Below, piece after piece: positions 1 to 6,226 of a DNA stretch of 7,179 bases (position 1 is the stretch's first letter; the number at the start of each line of letters is the position of its first letter). The stretch comes from Vulcanimicrobiota bacterium. Lineage in GTDB: Bacteria; Vulcanimicrobiota; Vulcanimicrobiia; Vulcanimicrobiales; Vulcanimicrobiaceae. Both the position numbers and the translations under genes were made by a program. Below the pieces are notes generated by a model. That model saw nothing but the letters and a program-made list of their open reading frames with translations, was not told the DNA's origin and searched no databases. The DNA lies in contig PKWF01000283.1 of NCBI GenBank assembly GCA_003133185.1, positions 15,596 through 22,774 on the forward strand, given 5' to 3'.

Positions 1-1770
1 GCGAACGTCGTAACCGTAGCGAGCGCGGTGCGCCTCGTGAAAACGCTCCGCGATCGATTCGGGCGAATCGGCGCGATCGATCGTCAGCTCGAAACTCTGT
101 CCGCGATAGCGAGCGTCGTATTGTCGCCGAAAGGAAATCGTTTGCCGTTGCACGCCTTGTTCGATCAGCGAGGCCCTCGCGCGTTCCTCGCTCTCTTCAA
201 ACCAGCGTTGCAACGCGGTTTGATCCACCTCACCGGTCGATCGAAGCACGGCAAGGACGTCGCTGGTGTGAAGGTCCGCCTCCAGCAAACCGTGCGCCGA
301 GAAAAGTCCCGGATGCTGCGGGACGACGATGCGCGCAATCCTCAGCTCGCCGGCCACCGCGCAGGCATGCAACGGCCCCGCGCCTCCGAAGGCGACCAGC
401 GCGAACTCACGCGGATCCAAGCCGCGCTCGACCGTAACAATCCGCAACACTTTCGCCATTGCGTGATCGATTAACCGGACGATGCCCTCGGCCGTACTTT
501 CGAGGCTCAGTGCCAAGGCGGGGGCGAGGCGTTCGACGGCGGATCGGGCGCGTACTGCGTCGATTGGAAATGCTCCGCCGAGCAACGCTTCCTGATTCAA
601 ACGGCCGAGCACGACGTTCGCGTCGGTAACCGTAGCTTCGTCTGACCGGCCATAACAGGCCGGTCCCGGGTCGGCGCCCGCTGAGAGCGGACCCACGCGC
701 AGCGAACCGGCATCATCAAGCCACGCGATGGTGCCGCCTCCCGCGCTCACTTCTGCCAGGTCGATGAAAGGAAAGCGAACGGGATAGCCGCTGCCTTTGA
801 TCGCGCGGCCGCTGTGGGTTGCGCCGGCGGCTTCGAACTCTCCGACGACTTGCGCGACCCCATTCACGATGGCGCCGGCTTTCGCGGTCGTTCCGCCCAT
901 ATCGAACGAGAGCAGGCGTGTAATCCCAATTCGGCGGCCGAGTGCCGCGGCGGCCATTGCGCCGCTTGCAGGGCCACTCTCGATCAGCGCCGCGGGTCGC
1001 GAGAGAATCCCCTGCGCCGCGAGGCCGCCGTCACTGCGCATAATGTAGAGCGGTGCCTCGATGCCGGCACTCCGAATCGCCGCGCCCAGCCGTTCGAGGT
1101 AGCCTTCGACGATCGGCGCGAGCACCGCGTTGACGACCGTGGTCGAGCAGCGCTCGTACTCACGGTACTGCGGATCGACCTGCGACGAGATCGTCACGCG
1201 CATTCCCGGAAGGGCGGCAGAGAGGGTCTTCGCGATGCGCCGCTCGTGCGCGTCGTTCGCATACGAGTGCAGCAGACAGATCGCGACCGCCGCCACATCG
1301 CGTTTGCGTAGCTCCTCGCACAGGCGCGCGAGGTCGCTTCCGTCTAGCGCCTGGAGCACGTTCCCGCGAAAATCGATGCGTTCGCGCACGGTCAACCGGT
1401 CGGCGCGCGCAACCAACGGACGCGGCCGTTCGACGAATAGGTTATAGAGGGCGCTTCGATTTTGACGGCCGATCTCGATAATGTCGCGAAAGCCGTGCGT
1501 CGTGACCAGCGCGACGCGCGGAAGCTCGAGATTCATCTGGCCGAGCAGCGCGTTTGTTGCGATCGTCGTCGAATGCGCCAGCAGCTCGATCCGCGGCGGC
1601 TCGTCATAATCGGTCAAAATTGCGGCAATCGCGTCGACGACCGCACGATGGGGTTCGCGCGGAGTACTCGCGACTTTCCGCGTGACGATTCGTCCGCTCC
1701 AGGATTCGGCGGCGGCGAGATCGGTGAACGTTCCGCCGACGTCGATCCCGATGCGGAGCGTGCCTGACAT
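1..1770 (-). CDS. hyuA: Hydantoinase/5-oxoprolinase family protein, A subunit (HyuA), C-terminus beyond the window
   Basis: Family role: HyuA proteins are cytoplasmic ATP-dependent enzymes with an actin-like fold that open hydantoin or 5-oxoproline-type rings, usually together with a HyuB subunit. The minus frame from ATG 1770-1768 stays open for all 590 codons to the left edge. Visible motifs: DVGGTFTD (residues 10-17, phosphate loop), HSTTIATNALL (66-76), ESGPASG (264-270), DMGGTTAK (290-297), SAGGGTIAW (342-350), GPLSAGADPGPACYG (360-374) and AFGGAGPLHA (460-469). These cover the Hydant_A_N and Hydantoinase_A domains and the start of the C-terminal domain. Family members usually have about 650-720 residues, so roughly the last 100 are missing. 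ATG 1770 is the first start after an in-frame TAA 15 nt upstream; no Shine-Dalgarno is evident. hyuB is not seen and may lie beyond the left edge. The exact substrate (hydantoin, N-methylhydantoin, oxoproline) cannot be told from these motifs. Confidence 0.93.
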   Translation of the reverse strand, partial: MSGTLRIGIDVGGTFTDLAAAESWSGRIVTRKVASTPREPHRAVVDAIAAILTDYDEPPRIELLAHSTTIATNALLGQMNLELPRVALVTTHGFRDIIEIGRQNRSALYNLFVERPRPLVARADRLTVRERIDFRGNVLQALDGSDLARLCEELRKRDVAAVAICLLHSYANDAHERRIAKTLSAALPGMRVTISSQVDPQYREYERCSTTVVNAVLAPIVEGYLERLGAAIRSAGIEAPLYIMRSDGGLAAQGILSRPAALIESGPASGAMAAAALGRRIGITRLLSFDMGGTTAKAGAIVNGVAQVVGEFEAAGATHSGRAIKGSGYPVRFPFIDLAEVSAGGGTIAWLDDAGSLRVGPLSAGADPGPACYGRSDEATVTDANVVLGRLNQEALLGGAFPIDAVRARSAVERLAPALALSLESTAEGIVRLIDHAMAKVLRIVTVERGLDPREFALVAFGGAGPLHACAVAGELRIARIVVPQHPGLFSAHGLLEADLHTSDVLAVLRSTGEVDQTALQRWFEESEERARASLIEQGVQRQTISFRRQYDARYRGQSFELTIDRADSPESIAERFHEAHRARYGYDVR

Positions 1771-1822
1771 TAGCCCATGAGGTTACGTCACCGGGAAGCG
1801 GATCACCGTTAGCTCCGTGGCG

Positions 1823-2242
1823 CTAAAACGTCAGGTGCAACGTGTCGTTTCCGGGGTTGCAGTCCTGATTTCCCGGCGGCGACGGCGAAGCCATCCGGAT
1901 TCTAAAGTCGAAGGTGGTCGTGTTCGTGCCCGCATCCGCCGCGCGCTGCCAGACGTACGAAAACGTATAGGACTGACCGGGCGCTAGCGGCGGCACGCCG
2001 CGATCCTCTAACCGGGTTCCGTTTTGATAGATGTCGACGAACTGCAGGACGTTCGATGCCTGGCTCTGATTCCCGAGATTCGTGACCCTGCCGACCAGCG
2101 TATAGTGGTTGAGCGAGCCGTTGCCGGTGACGTTCTGCACGCGTACCGACGTGAGCGCGGGGTCGGCCCCGGCGCAGCCGGCCGCGGCGGCGTTGACGGA
2201 AAGCTGAGCGAGAAGGACGGCCGTTAGAATAATTATGCGCAT
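1823..2242 (-). CDS. Small secreted protein with CARDB-like Ig-fold domain
   Basis: This 139-residue protein begins with a signal peptide: MR, then a hydrophobic stretch at residues 3-16, then Ala-rich NAAAAG with likely cleavage near residue 21. The mature part (about 27-139) resembles a CARDB-type beta-sandwich. It has a V-x-N-x-G-N pattern (RVTNLGNQSQA), a later PPLAPGQSYTFSYVW strand pair and a closing DCNPGNDTLHLTF segment, as in domains that end with a new-strand D-x-N-N/D motif. There are only two cysteines, C23 and C128. They may form a disulfide, or C23 could be a weak lipobox (AAGC). A longer version starting at 2311 would overlap the divergent gene's start and bury the signal peptide, so ATG 2242 is preferred. 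The gene ends 52 nt before hyuA on the same strand, so co-transcription is possible. The molecular function is unknown; CARDB domains are generally extracellular adhesion or spacer modules. Confidence 0.75.
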   Translation of the reverse strand: MRIIILTAVLLAQLSVNAAAAGCAGADPALTSVRVQNVTGNGSLNHYTLVGRVTNLGNQSQASNVLQFVDIYQNGTRLEDRGVPPLAPGQSYTFSYVWQRAADAGTNTTTFDFRIRMASPSPPGNQDCNPGNDTLHLTF

Positions 2243-2309
2243 GCTATGGAGCCTACCCCCGCGCGCGGGCGAACGAAACAATCCTCGCTCGACTCTCGTA
2301 GGAGCCGTC
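2243..2309. promoter_or_regulatory. Divergent intergenic region with a 12-bp GC palindrome
   Basis: These 67 nt separate the start codons of the minus-strand CARDB-like gene and the plus-strand DUF885 gene, so promoters for both directions should lie here or within the flanking starts. A perfect 12-bp palindrome, CCCGCGCGCGGG, sits at 2258-2269. It could be an operator or a short hairpin, but GC-only palindromes arise easily in such DNA. On the minus strand a TTGTTT and a TAGGCT can be picked out, but they are 20 nt apart, too far for a convincing sigma70 promoter. No good plus-strand -35/-10 pair was found. Confidence 0.35.
2300..2304 (+). promoter_or_regulatory. Shine-Dalgarno AGGAG that fixes the DUF885 start
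   Basis: AGGAG ends 5 nt before ATG 2310. This, with the signal peptide that starts exactly at that ATG, favours it over the in-frame ATG at 2235, which would add 25 residues of unrelated sequence and overlap the divergent gene. Confidence 0.7.
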
Positions 2310-4040
2310 ATGAAGCACCGAGCTCTTGCCGCTCTCCTGGCGGCCGCATTTCTGGTTTGCCCGCCGCTGCCGGCCCCCGCTCAAAGCTCGCCGAGCGCGC
2401 AAATCTCTGCCCTTCAGCTCCAATCCGTCGCCGATTTCTTGGCCGCGGACCCCGAGGCCGCGACCTTCCTCGGCGACTACAGCCACGATGGCGACTGGAG
2501 CGATCCGTCGCCGGCAGGCATCGCCCACATGAGGCAGCTCCTCGTGACGTACGAACGTAAGCTCGACGCCATCGACATGACCGGCGCGACGCTGCAGGAT
2601 CGCAACGACGTCCGCGTGATGCGCGCCTTTGCCGCGGCGCAACTCCGGCAACTGGCCGAACTGGAGGCCGGAAAGGACCCGTCCGGGCCACCGCTGACCG
2701 TGCTCGGCGCGGTCTTCACGATGATCCTCCACATGGGCGAACAGGACCCGGCAGTTTGGTGGGATCACATGATCTCGCGGCTGGAAAAGGCCCCGGCGTG
2801 GATGGCCGCGCAGCGCCCGCTGATTACCCATCCTGGACGTCTGCAAGCCGAGGTCGCCGTTAAAGAGCTGGCAATGGCGCCGGCCCTCTTCAACTACATT
2901 TTGACGCCGATGGCGGCGCAGCTCCCGGCCGATCAAAAAGCGCGCTTTGAAAAGGCGCGCGATGCAGTAGTTGCGGCGATGACCGAGTGGACCAAATGGA
3001 TGAGCGATAATGCGGCGAGCTGGCCGATCAACTACGAGATGGGAGCGCCGGCCTACAACGCCATGCTCCGTGACGAGCTGCTCTTGCCGTACGATGCCGA
3101 TCAGATTGCAGCCATCGGGCGCAGGACGCTCGACGCAGCCGTCGCGCAAGAGCGCGAAATTCAAGCCGAGGCGAAGGCCAAAGGCGTCAACCTCTCGGAT
3201 CCGACGCAGGCTGCGGCCAACGGGGGCGGCATGACACCGGCTACTAAGGACGCGCAGTTCGCCTTCTTTCAAGCGCAACTCGATACCCTACGCGCCTTCA
3301 TTGCTGACAAGCACATCGTGACGGTGCCGGCATACGTCGGCCAGATGAAGATCGAGGAGACCCCGGCGTTTCTTCTGCCGATTCTCCCCGGCGCATCGAT
3401 GAATCCGCCGCCGATTCTTTCAAAGCAGGTCGACGGCGTCTACTTCGTTCCGCCGCCCAATCCCCAGATGGCAAAGGCCGCGGCAAGCGGCGCGATCTTC
3501 GAAGACTTCGACCGCGATCGCGTCCTGATGACCAGCGGGCATGAAGGCTTCCCAGGGCACTTCTTGCAGCTTTCGATCGCCAAACACAATCCCGATCCGG
3601 TGCGCCGCTTCGCCTTCGACGGCGTCTTCGCCGAAGGCTGGGCGTTTTATGAAGAGGCATTGCTCGAACGTGACGGCCTTTACGGTAACGATCTCGACGG
3701 GCGCTACGCCGTCGCGCAGTTCGAGCGCCTGCGCGGCGCTCGCGCTATCGTCGATACGAAACTCGCGACCGGAGAATGGAGCTTCGAACGCGCGCTTGCA
3801 TGGTTCGAAGCGAATGCCGGGGTCGATCGCGCGACGGCGCAAGGAGAGGTGAGCCGTTTTGCGCTTGGTCCGGGGCAAGCGTTCGACTACGCCGTCGGCA
3901 AGACGCAGATCGAGGCGCTGCTCGTACAATACAAGGCAAAGAAAGGCGGCGCGTTCGATCTGCAAGCCTTCCACGACGATCTGCTCTCGCACGGCACGGT
4001 TCCGGTGAGCATCGTTGCAAGCGAAATGCTGGCCGAATAG
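2310..4040 (+). CDS. Secreted DUF885 family protein, putative zinc metallopeptidase
   Basis: This 576-residue protein has an N-terminal Sec signal peptide: MKHR, a hydrophobic core at residues 5-16 and APAQ with likely cleavage after A24. It should act in the periplasm or outside the cell. The rest matches the DUF885 family, which is placed among the gluzincin-like metallopeptidases. The family hallmark HEGFPGHFLQ is at residues 411-420 and FAEGWAFYEE at 440-449. H411, E412, H417 and E442 are the likely metal-site residues by analogy, not proven here. The length is normal for the family. Many DUF885 members carry a second His after PGH (PGHH); here it is Phe418. The substrate is unknown; hydrolysis of peptide or amide bonds is the reasonable guess. 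The gene opens the plus-strand arm, has a strong AGGAG site and is tightly followed by the PEP mutase-family gene, so the two are probably co-translated. Confidence 0.88.
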   Translation: MKHRALAALLAAAFLVCPPLPAPAQSSPSAQISALQLQSVADFLAADPEAATFLGDYSHDGDWSDPSPAGIAHMRQLLVTYERKLDAIDMTGATLQDRNDVRVMRAFAAAQLRQLAELEAGKDPSGPPLTVLGAVFTMILHMGEQDPAVWWDHMISRLEKAPAWMAAQRPLITHPGRLQAEVAVKELAMAPALFNYILTPMAAQLPADQKARFEKARDAVVAAMTEWTKWMSDNAASWPINYEMGAPAYNAMLRDELLLPYDADQIAAIGRRTLDAAVAQEREIQAEAKAKGVNLSDPTQAAANGGGMTPATKDAQFAFFQAQLDTLRAFIADKHIVTVPAYVGQMKIEETPAFLLPILPGASMNPPPILSKQVDGVYFVPPPNPQMAKAAASGAIFEDFDRDRVLMTSGHEGFPGHFLQLSIAKHNPDPVRRFAFDGVFAEGWAFYEEALLERDGLYGNDLDGRYAVAQFERLRGARAIVDTKLATGEWSFERALAWFEANAGVDRATAQGEVSRFALGPGQAFDYAVGKTQIEALLVQYKAKKGGAFDLQAFHDDLLSHGTVPVSIVASEMLAE

Positions 4041-4043
4041 GAG
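4039..4043 (+). promoter_or_regulatory. Shine-Dalgarno AGGAG overlapping the DUF885 stop codon
   Basis: The AGGAG at 4039-4043 shares its first two bases with the TAG stop of the DUF885 gene and lies 8 nt before ATG 4052. It selects this start for the next gene and argues for translational coupling of the pair. Confidence 0.7.
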
Positions 4044-4051
4044 AAACGGCG

Positions 4052-4873
4052 ATGAGGAGCACGCAGGTCTTCGCGTACGAACGTTTTCGTTCGTTGCACG
4101 AACGCCAAACGGCGTTCATCATGCCCAATGCATGGGATGGCGCGTCGGCGGTTTTACTCGCGCGCGCGGGATTCGAGGCGCTGGGCAGCACGTCGCTCGG
4201 CTTCGCCTTTTCGACCGGCCGTCGAGACGGGATTCACGCCGTAACGCGTGACGAGGCAGTCGCGCATGCCGCATTCTTGGGACGCGCCAGCGGTCTGCCG
4301 GTCAACGGCGATCTCGAAGATGGATTCGGTGCGGATCCGCAGGAATGCGCCGCGACGGTTCGCGCCGGCATCGAGGCGGGTTTGGCCGGTCTTGGCATCG
4401 AGGACACGACCGCCGACCCCGCGCAACCGATTCACGATTTCGACGACGCGGTTGCGCGCGTCGTTGCCGCAGCGCAGGCTGCGGATGGCCGCATCCTGTT
4501 GACCGGCCGCACGGATAACTACCTTCACGGTCGAGCCGATTTGGACGATACGATTAGGCGTCTTGTCGCCTTTGCCGAAGCGGGCGCCGACGTACTCTAT
4601 GCCCCGGGCCTACCGGACATGGATGCGATCGGGGCCGTCGTCGCGGCTGTCGCGCCCAAGCCCGTCAACGTCCTCATCGGCCCGAGCAGACCGGTACCGC
4701 TGGCCGAGCTGAGTGCGGCCGGGGTGCGACGCGTGAGCGTCGGCGGTGCACTCTATCGAAGTGCCATGACCTCTTTGGTCGAAACGGCTCGCGCGTTGCG
4801 CGACGGAGACCTGAGCGTCTTTAGCCGCGCGATCTCCGGCAGCGAGATCTCGGGACTCCTGCCGAAAGCGTAA
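4052..4873 (+). CDS. PEP mutase/isocitrate lyase superfamily protein
   Basis: This 273-residue cytoplasmic (beta/alpha)8-barrel protein belongs to the phosphoenolpyruvate mutase/isocitrate lyase superfamily, whose members make or break C-C or P-C bonds of alpha-hydroxy or oxo acids with Mg2+. Visible motifs: MPNAWDGASA (24-33), GSTSLGFAFSTGRRDG (45-60, substrate loop region), NGDLEDGFG (85-93, Mg-binding acidic residues D87 and E89), GIEDTT (115-120), LTGRTDNY (150-157, conserved Arg) and VGGALYR (230-236). The catalytic KxCGH loop of isocitrate and methylisocitrate lyases is absent; after E117-D118 the chain runs TTADPAQPIHDF. It is therefore not a classical ICL or PrpB, but one of the shorter PEP_mutase-type proteins (possibly lyase, hydrolase or decarboxylase) whose substrate is usually unknown. 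The start is set by the AGGAG 8 nt upstream. The gene follows DUF885 by 11 nt. Confidence 0.88.
   Translation: MRSTQVFAYERFRSLHERQTAFIMPNAWDGASAVLLARAGFEALGSTSLGFAFSTGRRDGIHAVTRDEAVAHAAFLGRASGLPVNGDLEDGFGADPQECAATVRAGIEAGLAGLGIEDTTADPAQPIHDFDDAVARVVAAAQAADGRILLTGRTDNYLHGRADLDDTIRRLVAFAEAGADVLYAPGLPDMDAIGAVVAAVAPKPVNVLIGPSRPVPLAELSAAGVRRVSVGGALYRSAMTSLVETARALRDGDLSVFSRAISGSEISGLLPKA
4077..4117 (+). other. Overlapping perfect stem-loops with attenuator-like topology, inside the coding region
   Basis: Four segments can be read. Segment 1 is ACGAACG (4077-4083), segment 2 is CGTTCGT (4088-4094), segment 3 is ACGAACGCC (4098-4106) and segment 4 is GGCGTTC (4111-4117). Segment 2 pairs perfectly over 7 bp with either segment 1 (loop TTTT) or segment 3 (loop TGC). 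GAACGCC within segment 3 pairs perfectly over 7 bp with segment 4 (loop AAAC). Stem 2:3 excludes both 1:2 and 3:4. The region covers codons 9-22 of the PEP mutase-family gene. Function is inferred only from the shape; Glu and Arg codons in a conserved protein segment could give it by chance. Confidence 0.4.
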
Positions 4874-4908
4874 GCGCCGCTTTCGATTCGGAGGCCCCGC
4901 AAACGGGG
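4863..4908 (+). other. Two tandem hairpins between the PEP mutase and NRAMP genes, the first spanning the stop codon
   Basis: Hairpin 1 pairs CGAAAGCG (4863-4870) with CGCTTTCG (4878-4885), a perfect 8-bp stem. Its 7-nt loop begins with the TAA stop codon (4871-4873) of the PEP mutase-family gene. Hairpin 2 pairs CCCCG (4895-4899) with CGGGG (4904-4908) around CAAA, ending 14 nt before the NRAMP start. Neither is followed by a T tract, so a standard intrinsic terminator is unlikely. They might pause transcription, protect a 3' end, or modulate downstream initiation. Confidence 0.4.
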
Positions 4909-4922
4909 TACAAGCCGCTCCA

Positions 4923-6188
4923 ATGGTCAGCAGGATCCGTAAATTCTTCTCGATTCTGGGGCCCGGCCTCATTACCGGGGCCGCGGATGACGATCCGTCG
5001 GGAATCTCGACCTATTCGGTCGCCGGCGCGACGACCGGATATTCGATGCTCTGGCTCACGCTGGTCTCGACGCCGATGATGGCCGTCATTCAAGGAATGT
5101 GCGCTCGCATTTCGATGGTCAGCGGTGAGGGAATCGCCGCGCTCATGCGCAAGAAACTGCCGCCCGCACTCGTGTATCCGTTGGCGGGCCTCGTCATCGT
5201 TGCCAATACGTTCAATCTGGGCGCGGATATCGGCGGCATGGCGGCCGCCACGCGGCTCGTCGTTCCGGTTCCCGTCGACGCGCTCGTCTTTCTCTTCGGT
5301 ATCGCAATTCTCGTCGGGCAGGCATGGATGCCGTACGCAACGCTCGCGCGAGTCTTTAAGTGGCTTACGCTCTCGCTCTTCGCCTACGTCGTCACGGCCT
5401 TCATCACGCATCCGCCGTGGCTACACGTGTTGGAGCAGTTCGCGGTTCCGCAAATCCATTTCAGCTCGCTCTGGCTCTCCACGATGGTGGGCGTGCTCGG
5501 AACGACGATTACGCCTTATCTGTTTTACTGGCAGTCGTCGCTGATGGTCGAAGAGGACAAAGCGGCCGGCAAGGCGACGCTCGCGGCGCGACGTGGCACC
5601 GATCCCGGTTCGGTACGAAATATGCACGCCGACGTCAATGCCGGCATGATCTTTTCGAACATCGTTGCATTCTTCATCATCGTTACGACGGCGTCGACGC
5701 TCGGCGCGGCCGGACGGCACGACATCGCCACAGCTCAACAGGCCGCGCAAGCGTTGCGCCCCTTAGCCGGTCCGTTTGCCGAGCTGCTCTTTGCGCTGGG
5801 AATGGTGGGAACTGGAATTCTGGCGGTGCCGGTGCTTGCGACCTCGTCAGCGTATGTCGCCGCGCAGACCTTTCGTTTCCGGGAGGGATTGAGCGAGCCG
5901 GTGCAACGCGCTCCGCGCTTCTACACGATCATGGGAGCGGGCATACTGGTCGGCATAGCAATGAATCTGCTGCGCGTCGACGCAATCAAGGCATTGTTTT
6001 GGTCGGCCGTTCTCAACGGCGTCGCGGCCGTGCCGCTAATAGCCGTCATCGTCTGGCTCGCTTCGAATCGAAAGATCATGGGCGACTGGGCTAGCTCGGG
6101 ACTTGCCCGAGCGTGGGGCTGGGCAACGTTCGCACTGATGGGCGGCGCGACGGCCGGAATGTTTTATTTCATGGCCCGCGGTTCGTGA
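4923..6188 (+). CDS. NRAMP-family divalent metal transporter, divergent binding-site motifs
   Basis: This 421-residue integral membrane protein with about 11 hydrophobic segments belongs to the NRAMP family of proton-linked divalent metal importers in the inner membrane. TM1 carries GAADDDPSGISTYS (19-32). TM6 carries GTTITPYLFYWQSS (193-206), followed by the loop VEEDKAAGK. Later family segments are DVNAGMIFSNIVAFF and LGMVGTGILAVPVLATSSAY. Classical NRAMPs have DPGN in TM1 and MPH in TM6. Here the positions read DPSG (24-27) and TPY (197-199), so the metal-binding Asn is Gly and the Met is Thr. This is the pattern of a bacterial NRAMP branch distinct from MntH, so Mn/Fe specificity should not be assumed. 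ATG 4923 gives the usual N-terminus (FFSILGPGLITGAADDDP) but lacks a clear Shine-Dalgarno. The gene follows the PEP mutase-family gene by 49 nt and precedes the M48-like gene by 38 nt. Confidence 0.92.
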   Translation: MVSRIRKFFSILGPGLITGAADDDPSGISTYSVAGATTGYSMLWLTLVSTPMMAVIQGMCARISMVSGEGIAALMRKKLPPALVYPLAGLVIVANTFNLGADIGGMAAATRLVVPVPVDALVFLFGIAILVGQAWMPYATLARVFKWLTLSLFAYVVTAFITHPPWLHVLEQFAVPQIHFSSLWLSTMVGVLGTTITPYLFYWQSSLMVEEDKAAGKATLAARRGTDPGSVRNMHADVNAGMIFSNIVAFFIIVTTASTLGAAGRHDIATAQQAAQALRPLAGPFAELLFALGMVGTGILAVPVLATSSAYVAAQTFRFREGLSEPVQRAPRFYTIMGAGILVGIAMNLLRVDAIKALFWSAVLNGVAAVPLIAVIVWLASNRKIMGDWASSGLARAWGWATFALMGGATAGMFYFMARGS

Positions 6189-6226
6189 AAGGAAAGCCGG
6201 TTCGCATCGTCAGACTCACTTAGAAC

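Noticed and set aside
814..1311. Plus-strand open frame of 165 codons and others between 28 and 1767
   Set aside because: All are antisense to hyuA, whose minus frame I translated without a stop over 590 codons with every expected family motif.
1768..1778. Minimal two-codon ORF (ATG GGC TAA) whose stop overlaps the hyuA start as TAATG on the minus strand
   Set aside because: It has no ribosome binding site of its own and such short words arise by chance; regulation by reinitiation is not supported.
1781..1792. Imperfect palindrome GGTTACGTCACC upstream of hyuA as an operator
   Set aside because: One base pair is mismatched, the site is short, and no second copy was noticed.
2253..3278. Long open frame of 341 codons on the minus strand
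   Set aside because: It lies antisense to the clear DUF885 coding frame, is Arg-rich with no recognisable domain, and is typical of the spurious antisense frames found in GC-rich genes.
3511..3520. CGCGATCGCG palindrome resembling the HIP1 motif of cyanobacteria
   Set aside because: I noticed only this copy, inside codons of the DUF885 gene; there is no repeat pattern or other sign of a cyanobacterial origin.
3420..3992. Minus-strand open frame of 190 codons
   Set aside because: It is also antisense to the DUF885 gene, opposite the HEGFPGH and EGWAFY region whose protein conservation explains the sequence.
5360..6094. Plus-strand open frame of 244 codons overlapping the NRAMP gene in another frame
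   Set aside because: The composition is His/Arg-rich and globally unlike a real protein; the NRAMP frame has the transmembrane segments and family motifs.
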